Source: Tropicimonas sediminicola (lineage in GTDB: Bacteria; Pseudomonadota; Alphaproteobacteria; Rhodobacterales; Rhodobacteraceae). From it: 64,000 nt of DNA. The stretch is taken from positions 1-64,000 of the forward strand of contig NZ_FZOY01000005.1 of the NCBI RefSeq assembly GCF_900188335.1, in the 5' to 3' direction. Below are positions 32,410 to 40,957 of this stretch, in pieces. The notes under the pieces are model-generated. The model made no database searches and was not told the origin of the DNA. It worked only from the letters and a program-made list of their open reading frames with translations. Every line of letters starts with the position of its first letter. The stretch's first letter is position 1. The position numbers and the translations under genes were made by a program.

Positions 32410-33432
32410 ATGACACGTGTGGCCATCATCGGCGCGGGGCTCATGGGGGAGGACCACGCCAGAATCGTTGCCGAGGATCTCCCCGGGGCGACGCTGCAGG
32501 TCGTCTGCGACATGAACCGGGAGCGTGCGGCGGCGGTGGCCGACAGCTGCGGCGCACAGGACGCTGCGAGCGATCCGGAAGCGGTGATCCGGCGCGATGA
32601 CGTCGACGCCGTGATCGTGGCCTCGCCCGATTTCACGCACGCGCCGCTCTCGATGGCCTGCATCGCCGCCGGCAAGCGCGTGTTGTGCGAGAAGCCTCTG
32701 TCGCAATCCCCTGCGGAATGTATCGAGGTGATGAAGGCGGAACAGGTGGCGGGCGAGCGTTTCGTGATGCTGGGTTTCATGCGCCGGTTCGATCAATCCT
32801 ACGTGGAGATGCGGCAGGCGCTGGCCGAAGGCCGGCTCGGGCGCGCGCTGATGATGCACAACTTCCACCGCAACGTGGAAACCCCGGCAGCGGACTTCAC
32901 CGGCGCCATGGCGATCACCAATTCCGCACCGCACGAGTTCGACGTGGTGCGTCACGTACTGGACACCGAGTTCACCTCGGTGACCGCGCTCCAGCCGCGC
33001 CGCTCGGATGACCGCGTTGCGCCGGTGGTGATGGTGCTGGAAACCGGCGACGGCCAGCTCGTCACCATTGAGATCAACAACAACGCCGATTACGGCTACG
33101 ACGTGCGCGCGGAACTGGTTGGCGAAGCCGGCTCCATCGCGATGAACAACGTGGCCTATACCCGGACAGACATGAAGCTCGCCGCCGCCACCCGCTACGA
33201 CGCGGACTGGCGCGGGCGCTATCGCGAGGCCTACGTGCGCCAGAACCGGGCGTTCCTGCACTTCGTCGAGACCGGCCGCTTCCCCGGCATCGCGTCGGAT
33301 TGCTGGGACGGCTATTGCGCGGCCGTCGTGGCCCAGGCGGGGGCGAGGGCGCTGGCAACCGGCCAAAAGCAGCCGGTCGAGATGATGGACAAGCCCGAGT
33401 TCTACCGCGGGCAACGGGGGGTGGCGGCATGA
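32410..33432 (+). CDS. Gfo/Idh-family inositol 2-dehydrogenase-like protein
   Basis: The 340-residue enzyme has the Rossmann motif AIIGAGLMGEDHARI, catalytic CEKPLSQSP, and GFMRRFDQSYVEM, a signature shared with inositol 2-dehydrogenase IolG. The HEFDVVRHV segment supplies the His/Asp of the active site. It would oxidise myo-inositol or a stereoisomer to an inosose with NAD. It is a second dehydrogenase in the region, besides those at 26891 and 35186, so isomer specificity probably differs. Its stop overlaps the start of the 33429 gene (ATGA). Confidence 0.85.
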   Translation: MTRVAIIGAGLMGEDHARIVAEDLPGATLQVVCDMNRERAAAVADSCGAQDAASDPEAVIRRDDVDAVIVASPDFTHAPLSMACIAAGKRVLCEKPLSQSPAECIEVMKAEQVAGERFVMLGFMRRFDQSYVEMRQALAEGRLGRALMMHNFHRNVETPAADFTGAMAITNSAPHEFDVVRHVLDTEFTSVTALQPRRSDDRVAPVVMVLETGDGQLVTIEINNNADYGYDVRAELVGEAGSIAMNNVAYTRTDMKLAAATRYDADWRGRYREAYVRQNRAFLHFVETGRFPGIASDCWDGYCAAVVAQAGARALATGQKQPVEMMDKPEFYRGQRGVAA

Positions 33433-34388
33433 AGCTCGGGTTCGTATCCGACAGCCTCGGCGGCATGAGCTTCGAGGCGATGCTCGACGCAGCCGTGCGG
33501 ATGGAGGTCAGCGGGGTCGAGGTGAACACCTGCGGCTGGTCCACGGCGCCGCATTTCGACCTGGCGGCGATGCTCGGCGACGCGGGCGCGCGCAAGGCGT
33601 TCCGGGCTGCCTTTGCGGAGCGCGGGCTCGAAATCATCTCGCTCAACGCCAACGGAAACCCGCTGCATCCCACCGACCCGGCGCAGGGCGAGGGATTGAA
33701 GGACACGATCCGCGTGGCCGGGGAACTGGGCATCACGACGGTCTGCACCATGTCCGGCCTGCCGGCCGGCACCGCCACCGACACAATGCCGAACTGGGTC
33801 GTGTCTTCCTGGCCACCGGAGACGCAGGAGATCCTGCGCTACCAGTGGGAAGAGAAACTCGTCCCGTTCTGGACAGAGATCGCGGGGCTGGCCCGCGACA
33901 ACGGCGTCGAGCGCATCGCGCTCGAACTGCACGGTAACCAGTGCGTCTATAATGTACCCTCCCTGAAGAAACTGCGCGACGCGGTCGGGCCCGTCATCGG
34001 GGCAAACCTCGACCCGTCGCACCTTTTCTGGATGGGCGCCGACCCGCTGGTGGCGGCCGAGGCGCTGGGCGACGCGGTCTACCATGTTCATGCCAAGGAC
34101 ACGATGCTGAACGCCCCGGTGCAGGCAACCACGAGCCTGCTGGAAAATGGCTCGCTGATGGATATCCCGGCGCGGAGCTGGTCCTACATCACGCTCGGTT
34201 TCGGTCACGGCGAGGAATGGTGGCGGCAATTCTGCTACCGTCTCAAGATGGCCGGCTATGACGGCTGGCTGTCGATCGAGCACGAGGACGTGCTCCTGAA
34301 CTCTCTTGAAGGGCTCGAGAAATCCGTGGCCCTGCTGCAGGGCGTGATGCCCGTTGCCCCTTCCGACTTCAAACCACAGGACATCTGA
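33429..34388 (+). CDS. Sugar phosphate isomerase/epimerase (YcjR-like TIM barrel)
   Basis: The 319-residue protein is a xylose-isomerase-like TIM barrel. Metal-site and active-site strands appear in ERIALELHGNQCVY, IGANLDPSHLFWMGADP, AVYHVHAKDT and DGWLSIEHEDV, containing the usual Glu, Asp/His, His and Glu ligands. The LDPSHLFWMGADP form is typical of the YcjR group, epimerases that act on 3-keto sugars together with Gfo/Idh dehydrogenases. Here the partner would be one of the adjacent dehydrogenases, so the substrate may be an inosose. It overlaps the 32410 stop and ends one base before the next gene. Confidence 0.78.
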   Translation: MKLGFVSDSLGGMSFEAMLDAAVRMEVSGVEVNTCGWSTAPHFDLAAMLGDAGARKAFRAAFAERGLEIISLNANGNPLHPTDPAQGEGLKDTIRVAGELGITTVCTMSGLPAGTATDTMPNWVVSSWPPETQEILRYQWEEKLVPFWTEIAGLARDNGVERIALELHGNQCVYNVPSLKKLRDAVGPVIGANLDPSHLFWMGADPLVAAEALGDAVYHVHAKDTMLNAPVQATTSLLENGSLMDIPARSWSYITLGFGHGEEWWRQFCYRLKMAGYDGWLSIEHEDVLLNSLEGLEKSVALLQGVMPVAPSDFKPQDI

Positions 34389-34389
34389 G

Positions 34390-35163
34390 ATGGGCTTTCA
34401 ACTCGCGGCCTGCGCCGAAATGCTCTGGCAGGACAAACCGATCGCATGGCGCGCGGCGCGCCTGCACGAGATGGGCTTCGGCGTCGGGCTCTGGAACTGG
34501 CCCGCGTGGGATCTCGACGCGCTGGAGAAGACCGGCGCCACCTTCACCATCATGAACGGCTATCTCGAAGGCCGGCTCGCCGATGCCGAGGGCGCCGAGA
34601 TGCTTCTGAAGTCCGCCCGCGAGACCGCGCAGGTCGGCAAGCGACTCGGCGTGCAGCGGCTCAACCTGCATGGCACGGGGCTCGGCGATCAGGGCCTGCC
34701 GATCCAGCAGCTCGCCCATGTGGCGCCGGGCATGTGGCTGCGGGCCCGCGACACGCTTCACCGGATCTGCGACATGGCCGAGGGAGAGGGCGTGACCTTC
34801 ACGCTGGAGAACCTCAACCTGCGCGAGCATCCCGGTTGCCCGTTCAACTCGACGGCGGACGTGCTGTCGCTGGTCGCCGCCGTCGACAGGCCGCAACTGC
34901 GCATCAACCTCGATCTCTACCACACGCAGATCGGCGAGGGGGACGTGATCCGCCATGCCGAGGCCTGTCTGCCCTGGATCGGCGAGGTGCAGGTTGCCGA
35001 CAACCCGGGGCGTTGCGAGCCGGGCACCGGAGAGATGAACTGGCCGATGATTGCGCGGGCGCTGGATGATATGGGTTATGCCGGTCCGGTCGGCATGGAA
35101 GCCTATGCCAGGAATGACCCGGAAGACGCCCTCGCGGCCTTCCGTGCTGCCTTCACGCTGTAA
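34390..35163 (+). CDS. Hydroxypyruvate-isomerase-like TIM-barrel protein
   Basis: The 257-residue protein resembles Hyi/OtnI-type isomerases. TFTLENLNLREHPGC holds a Glu ligand, INLDLYHTQIGEGD has Asp and His, IGEVQVADNPGRCEPGTGEM is the Hyi-like loop, and AGPVGMEAYA has the last Glu. Members isomerise hydroxypyruvate or small keto-sugars. In this cluster it could act on an inosose or a cleavage product; MocC of rhizopine catabolism is another isomerase-type protein of the same fold. It is placed between the YcjR-like gene and iolG. Start ATG 34390 overlaps nothing and lies one base past the preceding stop. Confidence 0.78.
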   Translation: MGFQLAACAEMLWQDKPIAWRAARLHEMGFGVGLWNWPAWDLDALEKTGATFTIMNGYLEGRLADAEGAEMLLKSARETAQVGKRLGVQRLNLHGTGLGDQGLPIQQLAHVAPGMWLRARDTLHRICDMAEGEGVTFTLENLNLREHPGCPFNSTADVLSLVAAVDRPQLRINLDLYHTQIGEGDVIRHAEACLPWIGEVQVADNPGRCEPGTGEMNWPMIARALDDMGYAGPVGMEAYARNDPEDALAAFRAAFTL

Positions 35164-35185
35164 CACCAACTGAAAGAACGATGAC

Positions 35186-36181
35186 ATGTTGAAAGTGGGT
35201 CTCCTTGGTGCCGGCCGCATCGCCGGCGTTCACGCCACCGCCATCTCCTCCCATCCCGGCAGTACCCTGGCCGCCGTTTCGGATTTCTACCCGGAGAACG
35301 CCGAGAAGCTGGCCGCGCAATACGGCTCGGTCGCCCGCACGACGGAGGAGATCATCGCCGATGACAGCATCGACGCGGTGCTTATCGCGACCTCGACCGA
35401 CACGCATTCCGACCTGATCGAGGCGGCGACGCAGGCCGGCAAGGCGGTGCTCTGCGAGAAGCCGGTGGACCTCAGCCTCGAACGTGCGCGGGCCTGCCAG
35501 ACGGCGACCGCGACGACCGGCAAGCCGGTGATGATCGGCTTCAACCGCCGCTTCGATCCCAACTTCGGGGCGATGAAGGCGGCGCTCAAGGCCGGCGATA
35601 TCGGCAAGCCGGAACTGCTGTCGATCACCTCCTTCGACCCGGCGCCGCCGCCGGTGGCCTACGTCAAGGTGTCCGGCGGGTTGTTCCGCGACATGATGAT
35701 CCACGATTTCGACATGGCCAATTTCATGATGGGCGAACCGCCGGTCTGGGTCATGGCGGCCGGGTCCTCGATCGTGGATCCCGAGATCGGCGCTGCGGGC
35801 GACGTCGACACCGCGGTGGTGACGATGACCTATGCCGACGGTCGGATCGCGGTGATCAAGAACTCCCGACGGGCGGTCTATGGCTATGACCAGCGGGTCG
35901 AGTTGCTCGGCTCCGAGGGGCTTCTGCAGGCGCAGAACATGCTGGAAAACACCGTGGTCAAATCGACCACCGCGGGCGTGACCGGGGCGAAGCCCACCTA
36001 TTTCTTCCTCGAGCGATACATGCCGTCCTATGCCGCCGAATGGGCTGCCTTCATGGAGGCGATCAGCGGTGGCGGCGCGCTTCCGGTGACGCTCGACGAC
36101 GGCATCGCGGCGCTGGCCATGGCCGAGGCCGCAACCCAATCGCGCAAGACGGGCGCGCCCGTGCGACTGGCCGACGTCTGA
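35186..36181 (+). CDS. iolG: Inositol 2-dehydrogenase (IolG-like)
   Basis: The 331-residue enzyme has GLLGAGRIAGVHATAI (NAD-binding), CEKPVDLS (catalytic Lys), MIGFNRRFDPNF and GGLFRDMMIHDFDMANF, all characteristic of IolG. It oxidises myo-inositol to 2-keto-myo-inositol (2-inosose), the first step before IolE. Its position directly before iolC-iolD-iolE supports this. The paralogue at 32410 may act on other stereoisomers such as scyllo-inositol. The gene starts 22 bases after the Hyi-like gene. Confidence 0.85.
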   Translation: MLKVGLLGAGRIAGVHATAISSHPGSTLAAVSDFYPENAEKLAAQYGSVARTTEEIIADDSIDAVLIATSTDTHSDLIEAATQAGKAVLCEKPVDLSLERARACQTATATTGKPVMIGFNRRFDPNFGAMKAALKAGDIGKPELLSITSFDPAPPPVAYVKVSGGLFRDMMIHDFDMANFMMGEPPVWVMAAGSSIVDPEIGAAGDVDTAVVTMTYADGRIAVIKNSRRAVYGYDQRVELLGSEGLLQAQNMLENTVVKSTTAGVTGAKPTYFFLERYMPSYAAEWAAFMEAISGGGALPVTLDDGIAALAMAEAATQSRKTGAPVRLADV

Positions 36182-36265
36182 GGCGCGGGCCATGGCGGGG
36201 GCATGCGAACCCCTCGCCATGGCGCGGCCGCACGGCCGGACGATCATGCAGGTAGGAGAGGACGC

Positions 36266-38173
36266 ATGAAGGATTTGGACCTGATCACCATCGGGCGCTC
36301 GTCGGTCGATCTCTACGGCGCCCAGATCGGCGGGCGGCTGGAGGACATGGGGTCGTTCGACAAGTACATCGGCGGCTCGCCCACCAATATCGCCTGCGGC
36401 ACCGCGCGGCTCGGGCTGAAATCGGCGGTCATCACCGGCGTCGGCGACGAGCACATGGGGCGGTTCATCCGCGAGCAGCTGGCCCGCGAGGGGGTGAACA
36501 CCGATGGCGTCAAGACCGACCCGGAGCGCCTGACCGCGCTGGTTCTGCTCGGTATCCGCGACCAGGAGCAGTTCCCGCTGATCTTCTATCGCGAGCACTG
36601 CGCCGACATGGGGCTGACGGTGGACGATATCGATCCGGCGTTCATCCGGCGGGCGCGCGCGGTGGTGGCGACGGGCACGCACCTGTCGCATCCCCAGGTC
36701 GAGGCGGCGACGATCAAGGCGCTGGAGATCGCCCGCGAGGCCGGGATGCAGACCGCGCTCGATATCGACTACCGGCCCAACCTCTGGGGCGTGGCAGGCC
36801 ATGGCGAGGGCGAGAGCCGCTTCGTGGAAAGCGACAAGGTCACGGCCAAGCTGCAATCGACGCTGCACCTGTTCGACCTGATCGTCGGCACGGAGGAGGA
36901 GTTCCACATCGCAGGCGGCTCCACCGACACGCTGGAAGCCCTGCGCGCGGTGCGCGCCGTTTCGAAGGCGACGCTGGTCTGCAAGCGCGGCGCATTGGGC
37001 GCGGTGGCCTTCGAGGGCGAGATCCCCGGCTCGCTGGACGACGGCCAGACCGGCCCCGGCTTTCCGATCGAGGTGTTCAACGTGCTCGGCGCCGGCGACG
37101 GATTCATGTCCGGCCTGCTCAAGGGCTGGCTCGACGGCGAGGCTTGGCCGGTGGCGCTGAAATACGCCAATGCCTGCGGCGCCTTTGCGGTCAGCCGCCA
37201 CGGCTGCACGCCGGCCTATCCGAGCTGGGAGGAGCTGCAGTTCTTCTTCGAACGCGGGATCCGGCGGCCGGACCTGCGCCATGATGCCGAGCTGGAGCAG
37301 GTGCACTGGGCCACCAACCGCGCCGGCGACTGGCCGGAGATGCGCGTCTTCGCCTTCGACCATCGCAGCCAGAAGGAGGAGATGGAGGGTGCGACCCCCG
37401 AGAAGATCGGACGGTTCAAGGAACTCTGCCTCGAAGCGGCCCTTCAGGTGCGCAATGGCGCGGACGGTTACGGCATCCTCTGCGACGGCCGGCTCGGGCG
37501 GGACGCGCTCTACAAGGCCGCCGGGACGGGCCTGTGGATCGGGCGGCCCGTGGAATGGCCGGGCTCGCGCCCGCTGACCCTCGAGCCCCAGATCGGGCCG
37601 GATTACGGGAAGCTGAGCGAATGGCCGCGCGACCAGGTCGTAAAATGCCTCTGCTTCTGCCACCCCGATGACGACGCGGACATGTGGGCCGCGCAGGAAC
37701 AGACGGTCCTGCGCCTGTTCAGCGCGGCACGGCGCAACGGGCTGGAGTTCCTGCTCGAGGTGATCCCCTCGAAATGCGGGCCGGTGGATGCACAGACGAC
37801 CCCGCGCGTGATCCAGCGCTTCTACGATCTCGGCATCTATCCCGACTGGTGGAAGCTGGAGCCGTTCAAGACGGAGCAGGCCTGGGCGGCGGCGGTCGAG
37901 GCGATCGAGCGCAACGATCCGCGCACCCGGGGCATCGTGGTGCTGGGGCTCGACGCACCGCAAAGCGAGCTGGCCGAAAGCTTCGCGCTGGCCGCGCGCC
38001 AACCGCTGGTCAAGGGCTTCGCGGTGGGCCGCACCATCTTTGGCAACGCGGCCCGCAACTGGATGGCGGGCAACATCTCCGACGGCGAGGCCGTGGCCGA
38101 GATGGCGGAAAGGTATCAACAGCTTTGCGGCGTCTGGGACGCGGCGAGACAGGGCACGAGGGCAGTGGCATGA
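36266..38173 (+). CDS. iolC: IolC-DUF2090 fusion: 5-dehydro-2-deoxygluconokinase with C-terminal aldolase-like domain
   Basis: The 635-residue protein has two parts. Residues 1-~320 are a PfkB kinase: IGRSSVDLYG at the N-terminus, the sugar loop GGSPTNIACGTARLG and the ATP/catalytic motif NVLGAGDGFMSGLL with the base Asp. Residues ~340-635 are a DUF2090 domain (RVFAFDHRSQ, ILCDGRLGRDAL, EVIPSK), an aldolase-like TIM barrel. It would phosphorylate 2-deoxy-5-keto-gluconate; the second domain probably takes over the IolJ cleavage to DHAP and malonate semialdehyde. No separate iolJ is visible. GGTAGGAGAG precedes ATG 36266. It overlaps iolD by ATGA. Confidence 0.9.
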   Translation: MKDLDLITIGRSSVDLYGAQIGGRLEDMGSFDKYIGGSPTNIACGTARLGLKSAVITGVGDEHMGRFIREQLAREGVNTDGVKTDPERLTALVLLGIRDQEQFPLIFYREHCADMGLTVDDIDPAFIRRARAVVATGTHLSHPQVEAATIKALEIAREAGMQTALDIDYRPNLWGVAGHGEGESRFVESDKVTAKLQSTLHLFDLIVGTEEEFHIAGGSTDTLEALRAVRAVSKATLVCKRGALGAVAFEGEIPGSLDDGQTGPGFPIEVFNVLGAGDGFMSGLLKGWLDGEAWPVALKYANACGAFAVSRHGCTPAYPSWEELQFFFERGIRRPDLRHDAELEQVHWATNRAGDWPEMRVFAFDHRSQKEEMEGATPEKIGRFKELCLEAALQVRNGADGYGILCDGRLGRDALYKAAGTGLWIGRPVEWPGSRPLTLEPQIGPDYGKLSEWPRDQVVKCLCFCHPDDDADMWAAQEQTVLRLFSAARRNGLEFLLEVIPSKCGPVDAQTTPRVIQRFYDLGIYPDWWKLEPFKTEQAWAAAVEAIERNDPRTRGIVVLGLDAPQSELAESFALAARQPLVKGFAVGRTIFGNAARNWMAGNISDGEAVAEMAERYQQLCGVWDAARQGTRAVA

Positions 38174-39999
38174 GCAGAACACTTCGGCTGACCGCGGCGC
38201 AGGCGCTGGTCCGCTATCTCGGGGCGCAGATGACCGATGAAGGCGAGCCGTTCATTGCCGGTTGCTGGGCGATCTTCGGCCACGGCAACGTGGCGGGACT
38301 CGGCGAGGCGCTCTATCACGCGCAGGACTATCTGCCGACCTTTCGCGGTCACAACGAGCAGACGATGGCCCACGCGGCGATCGCCTATGCCAAGCAGCTG
38401 CGCCGCGGGCGGGCGATGGCGGTGACCTCCTCCATCGGACCGGGGGCCACGAACATGGTCACGGCGGCCGCGCTTGCCCATGTGAACCGCCTGCCGGTGC
38501 TGCTGCTGCCCGGCGATGTCTTTGCCAACCGTGGGCCGGACCCCGTCCTGCAGCAGATCGAGGATTTCGGCGACGGGACGGTTTCGGCCAACGATTGCTT
38601 CAAGCCGGTCAGCCGCTATTTCGACCGTATCACCCGCCCCGAGCAACTGCTGACCGCCCTGCCGCGCGCCTTCCGCACCATGACCGACCCGGCCGAGTGC
38701 GGCCCGGTGACCCTGGCCTTCTGCCAGGACGTGCAGGCCGAGGCGTTCGACTATCCCGAGAGCTTCTTCGAGCCGAAGGTCTGGCATCGCCGCCGCATCC
38801 GTCCCGACGCGGGCGAACTCGCGCGTGTCGCAGAGCTGTGCCGGGCGGCGCGGCGCCCGGTGATCGTGGCGGGGGGCGGTGTGCATTACGCTGCTGCGAC
38901 CGAGGCCCTGAGGGCCTTCGCGGAGGCGCACAACATCCCCGTGGCCGAGACGCAGGCCGGCAAGTCGGCGCTGCCCTGGGATCATCCGCTCAACCTCGGC
39001 CCCATCGGGGTGACGGGCGGGGAGCCCGCCAACGACGTCTGCGCCGAAGCCGATCTCGTGCTGGGTGTCGGCACGCGGTTCCAGGATTTCACGACCGGCT
39101 CCTGGGGGCTCTTTGCCAACCCCGAGCGCCGCATCGTCAGCCTCAACGTCGCGGCCTACGACGCGGCGAAGCACGGGGCGATGCCGCTGCAGGCGGATGC
39201 GCTGGTCGGGCTCGAGGAACTGGGCGCGGCGCTCGGTGGCTACCGGGCGGAGGGCTCGGCCGAAGCGCTCAAGTCGGGCTGGTTCGCCAAGGTCGACCCG
39301 CTGACCGACGCGCCCGAGGGCAACGCCCTGCCGACGGACATGCAGGTGATCGGCGCCGTGCAGCGCGCGGCCAACGAGAATACCGTGGCGATGTGCGCCG
39401 CCGGCACCATGCCGGGCGAGCTGCACAAGCTCTGGAAGGCGGGGCGGCCCGGCTCCTACCATATGGAATACGGGTTCTCCTGCATGGGCTACGAGATCGC
39501 CGGCGCCATGGGGATCAAGATGGCGGAGCCGGAGCGGGACGTGATCTGCTTCACCGGAGACGGCACCTACATGATGGCCAATTCCGAGATGGCGACCGCC
39601 GCGATGATGGGGATCTCCTTCACCGTCGTCGTGACCGACAACCGCGGATATGGCTGCATCAACCGGCTGCAGATGGGCTGCGGCGGGGCGGAGTTCAACA
39701 ACCTGCTCGACCACACGATCCACGAGACAGCCTCGGCCATCGACTTCGCCAAACATGCCGAGGCGATGGGGGCGACGAGCGTCAAGGTCGGCTCGATCGC
39801 CGAGCTGGAGGAGGCGCTGGCAAGGCGCGGCGGCGTGAAAGGCCCATACGTGATCGTCATCGACACCGATCCCTACCCTTCAACCCCGCATGGCGGAACC
39901 TGGTGGGACGTGGGCGTGCCGGAGGTCTCCGAGCGGGCCGAGGTCAACGCGGCGCGAGCCGGCTATGTCGAGAACAGGAAAACCCAGAGGGCAGATTGA
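38170..39999 (+). CDS. iolD: 3D-(3,5/4)-trihydroxycyclohexane-1,2-dione acylhydrolase
   Basis: The 609-residue thiamine-diphosphate enzyme opens the ring of the IolE product to 5-deoxy-glucuronate. GHNEQTMAHAA holds the conserved Glu that activates the cofactor. The metal-binding motif is GDGTYMMANSEMATAAMMGI, continuing to VVVTDNRGYGCINRLQ, and GVGTRFQDFTTGSWG is in the middle domain. Length matches IolD from other bacteria. Start ATG 38170 overlaps the iolC stop and its own stop TGA overlaps the iolE ATG, so the three genes are translationally coupled. Confidence 0.93.
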   Translation: MSRTLRLTAAQALVRYLGAQMTDEGEPFIAGCWAIFGHGNVAGLGEALYHAQDYLPTFRGHNEQTMAHAAIAYAKQLRRGRAMAVTSSIGPGATNMVTAAALAHVNRLPVLLLPGDVFANRGPDPVLQQIEDFGDGTVSANDCFKPVSRYFDRITRPEQLLTALPRAFRTMTDPAECGPVTLAFCQDVQAEAFDYPESFFEPKVWHRRRIRPDAGELARVAELCRAARRPVIVAGGGVHYAAATEALRAFAEAHNIPVAETQAGKSALPWDHPLNLGPIGVTGGEPANDVCAEADLVLGVGTRFQDFTTGSWGLFANPERRIVSLNVAAYDAAKHGAMPLQADALVGLEELGAALGGYRAEGSAEALKSGWFAKVDPLTDAPEGNALPTDMQVIGAVQRAANENTVAMCAAGTMPGELHKLWKAGRPGSYHMEYGFSCMGYEIAGAMGIKMAEPERDVICFTGDGTYMMANSEMATAAMMGISFTVVVTDNRGYGCINRLQMGCGGAEFNNLLDHTIHETASAIDFAKHAEAMGATSVKVGSIAELEEALARRGGVKGPYVIVIDTDPYPSTPHGGTWWDVGVPEVSERAEVNAARAGYVENRKTQRAD

Positions 40000-40904
40000 T
40001 GGCTGTGAAGATCGGGATATCGCTCATCGCCTGGCAGAACGACGACCTGCCGGAACTGACCGCGGCCTTCACCACCGAAGGCGCGATGGAGGACGCCGGG
40101 CGCATCGGCTACCAGGGCGTCGAACGCGGCCGCCGGATGCCGGCGGATACCGAAGGGCTGCGCGCCTATCTCGACCGTTACGGCGTCGCGCTCTGCGGCG
40201 GCTGGTGCTCGGGCAACCTGATGCAGGCGTCTGTGGCCGAGGAGAAGGAGGCGATCCGCCAGCAGGTCGAGCAATTCGCGGCGCTCGATGCCCCCTGCAT
40301 CGTCTATGCCGAATGCTCCAACACGGTGCAGGGCGAGATCGGCACCCCGGTCAGCCAGCGGCCCAAGCTCGGCCGGGACGACGTGCTGGCCTATGCCGCG
40401 AAGCTCTCGGAACTGGCCAGATGGTCCGCCGATCAGGGCGTGGTGCTGAGCTATCATCACCACATGGGCAGCATGATCGAGGACGCGGAGGATATCGACT
40501 GGCTGATGGAGGGGAGCGATCCGGCACTGACGCTGCTCTATGACACCGGGCACCTGCATTTCGCCGGCGCGGACCCGCTGGCGGTGCTCGACAAGTGGGG
40601 CGACCGCATCCACCACGTCCATTTCAAGGACGTGCGCCAGCCGGTGATCGACCGCATCCGCGCCGAGGATCGCAGCTTCCTCGATGCGGTGGCGGGCGGG
40701 GCCTTTACCGTACCGGGGGATCCCGAGGGCAGCATCGACTTCCAGGCGGTGACCGACCGGCTCAAGGCGATGGACTACGCCGGCTGGATCGTCGTCGAGG
40801 CCGAGCAGGACCCTGCCAAGGCGCCGCCCTTCGACTACTCGAAATTGGGCTACGAGCACATCGTCTCGATCTGCGGCAGGTCCGGATTGCAGATCGAAGG
40901 CTGA
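39999..40904 (+). CDS. iolE: Myo-inosose-2 dehydratase
   Basis: The 301-residue TIM barrel removes water from 2-keto-myo-inositol to give 3D-(3,5/4)-trihydroxycyclohexane-1,2-dione. Sequence marks are GISLIAWQNDDLPEL at the N-terminus, LSYHHHMGSMIEDAEDIDWL, LLYDTGHLHFAGADP, and HHVHFKDVR, which provide the Glu/Asp/His metal site. The start overlaps the iolD stop (TGATG). The next gene, a dioxygenase-like protein, begins 53 bases later with its own strong ribosome binding site. Confidence 0.9.
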   Translation: MAVKIGISLIAWQNDDLPELTAAFTTEGAMEDAGRIGYQGVERGRRMPADTEGLRAYLDRYGVALCGGWCSGNLMQASVAEEKEAIRQQVEQFAALDAPCIVYAECSNTVQGEIGTPVSQRPKLGRDDVLAYAAKLSELARWSADQGVVLSYHHHMGSMIEDAEDIDWLMEGSDPALTLLYDTGHLHFAGADPLAVLDKWGDRIHHVHFKDVRQPVIDRIRAEDRSFLDAVAGGAFTVPGDPEGSIDFQAVTDRLKAMDYAGWIVVEAEQDPAKAPPFDYSKLGYEHIVSICGRSGLQIEG

Positions 40905-40957
40905 TTTCGCCGGTCCCGTTCGGGGCCAAAACGCAAGCCATGGCAATGGAGGTTTTC

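Noticed and set aside
35153-38182. Minus-strand open frame of about 1000 codons opposite iolG and iolC
   Set aside because: Shadow of high-G+C coding on the other strand; composition rich in Arg, His, Gln and Pro, no family motif, and the plus-strand genes are firmly identified.
38262-40904. Long plus-strand frame read through iolD in another phase and continuing into iolE
   Set aside because: The upstream part is out of frame with IolD and Gly/Arg-rich. Only the portion from the ATG at 39999 is a real gene (IolE).
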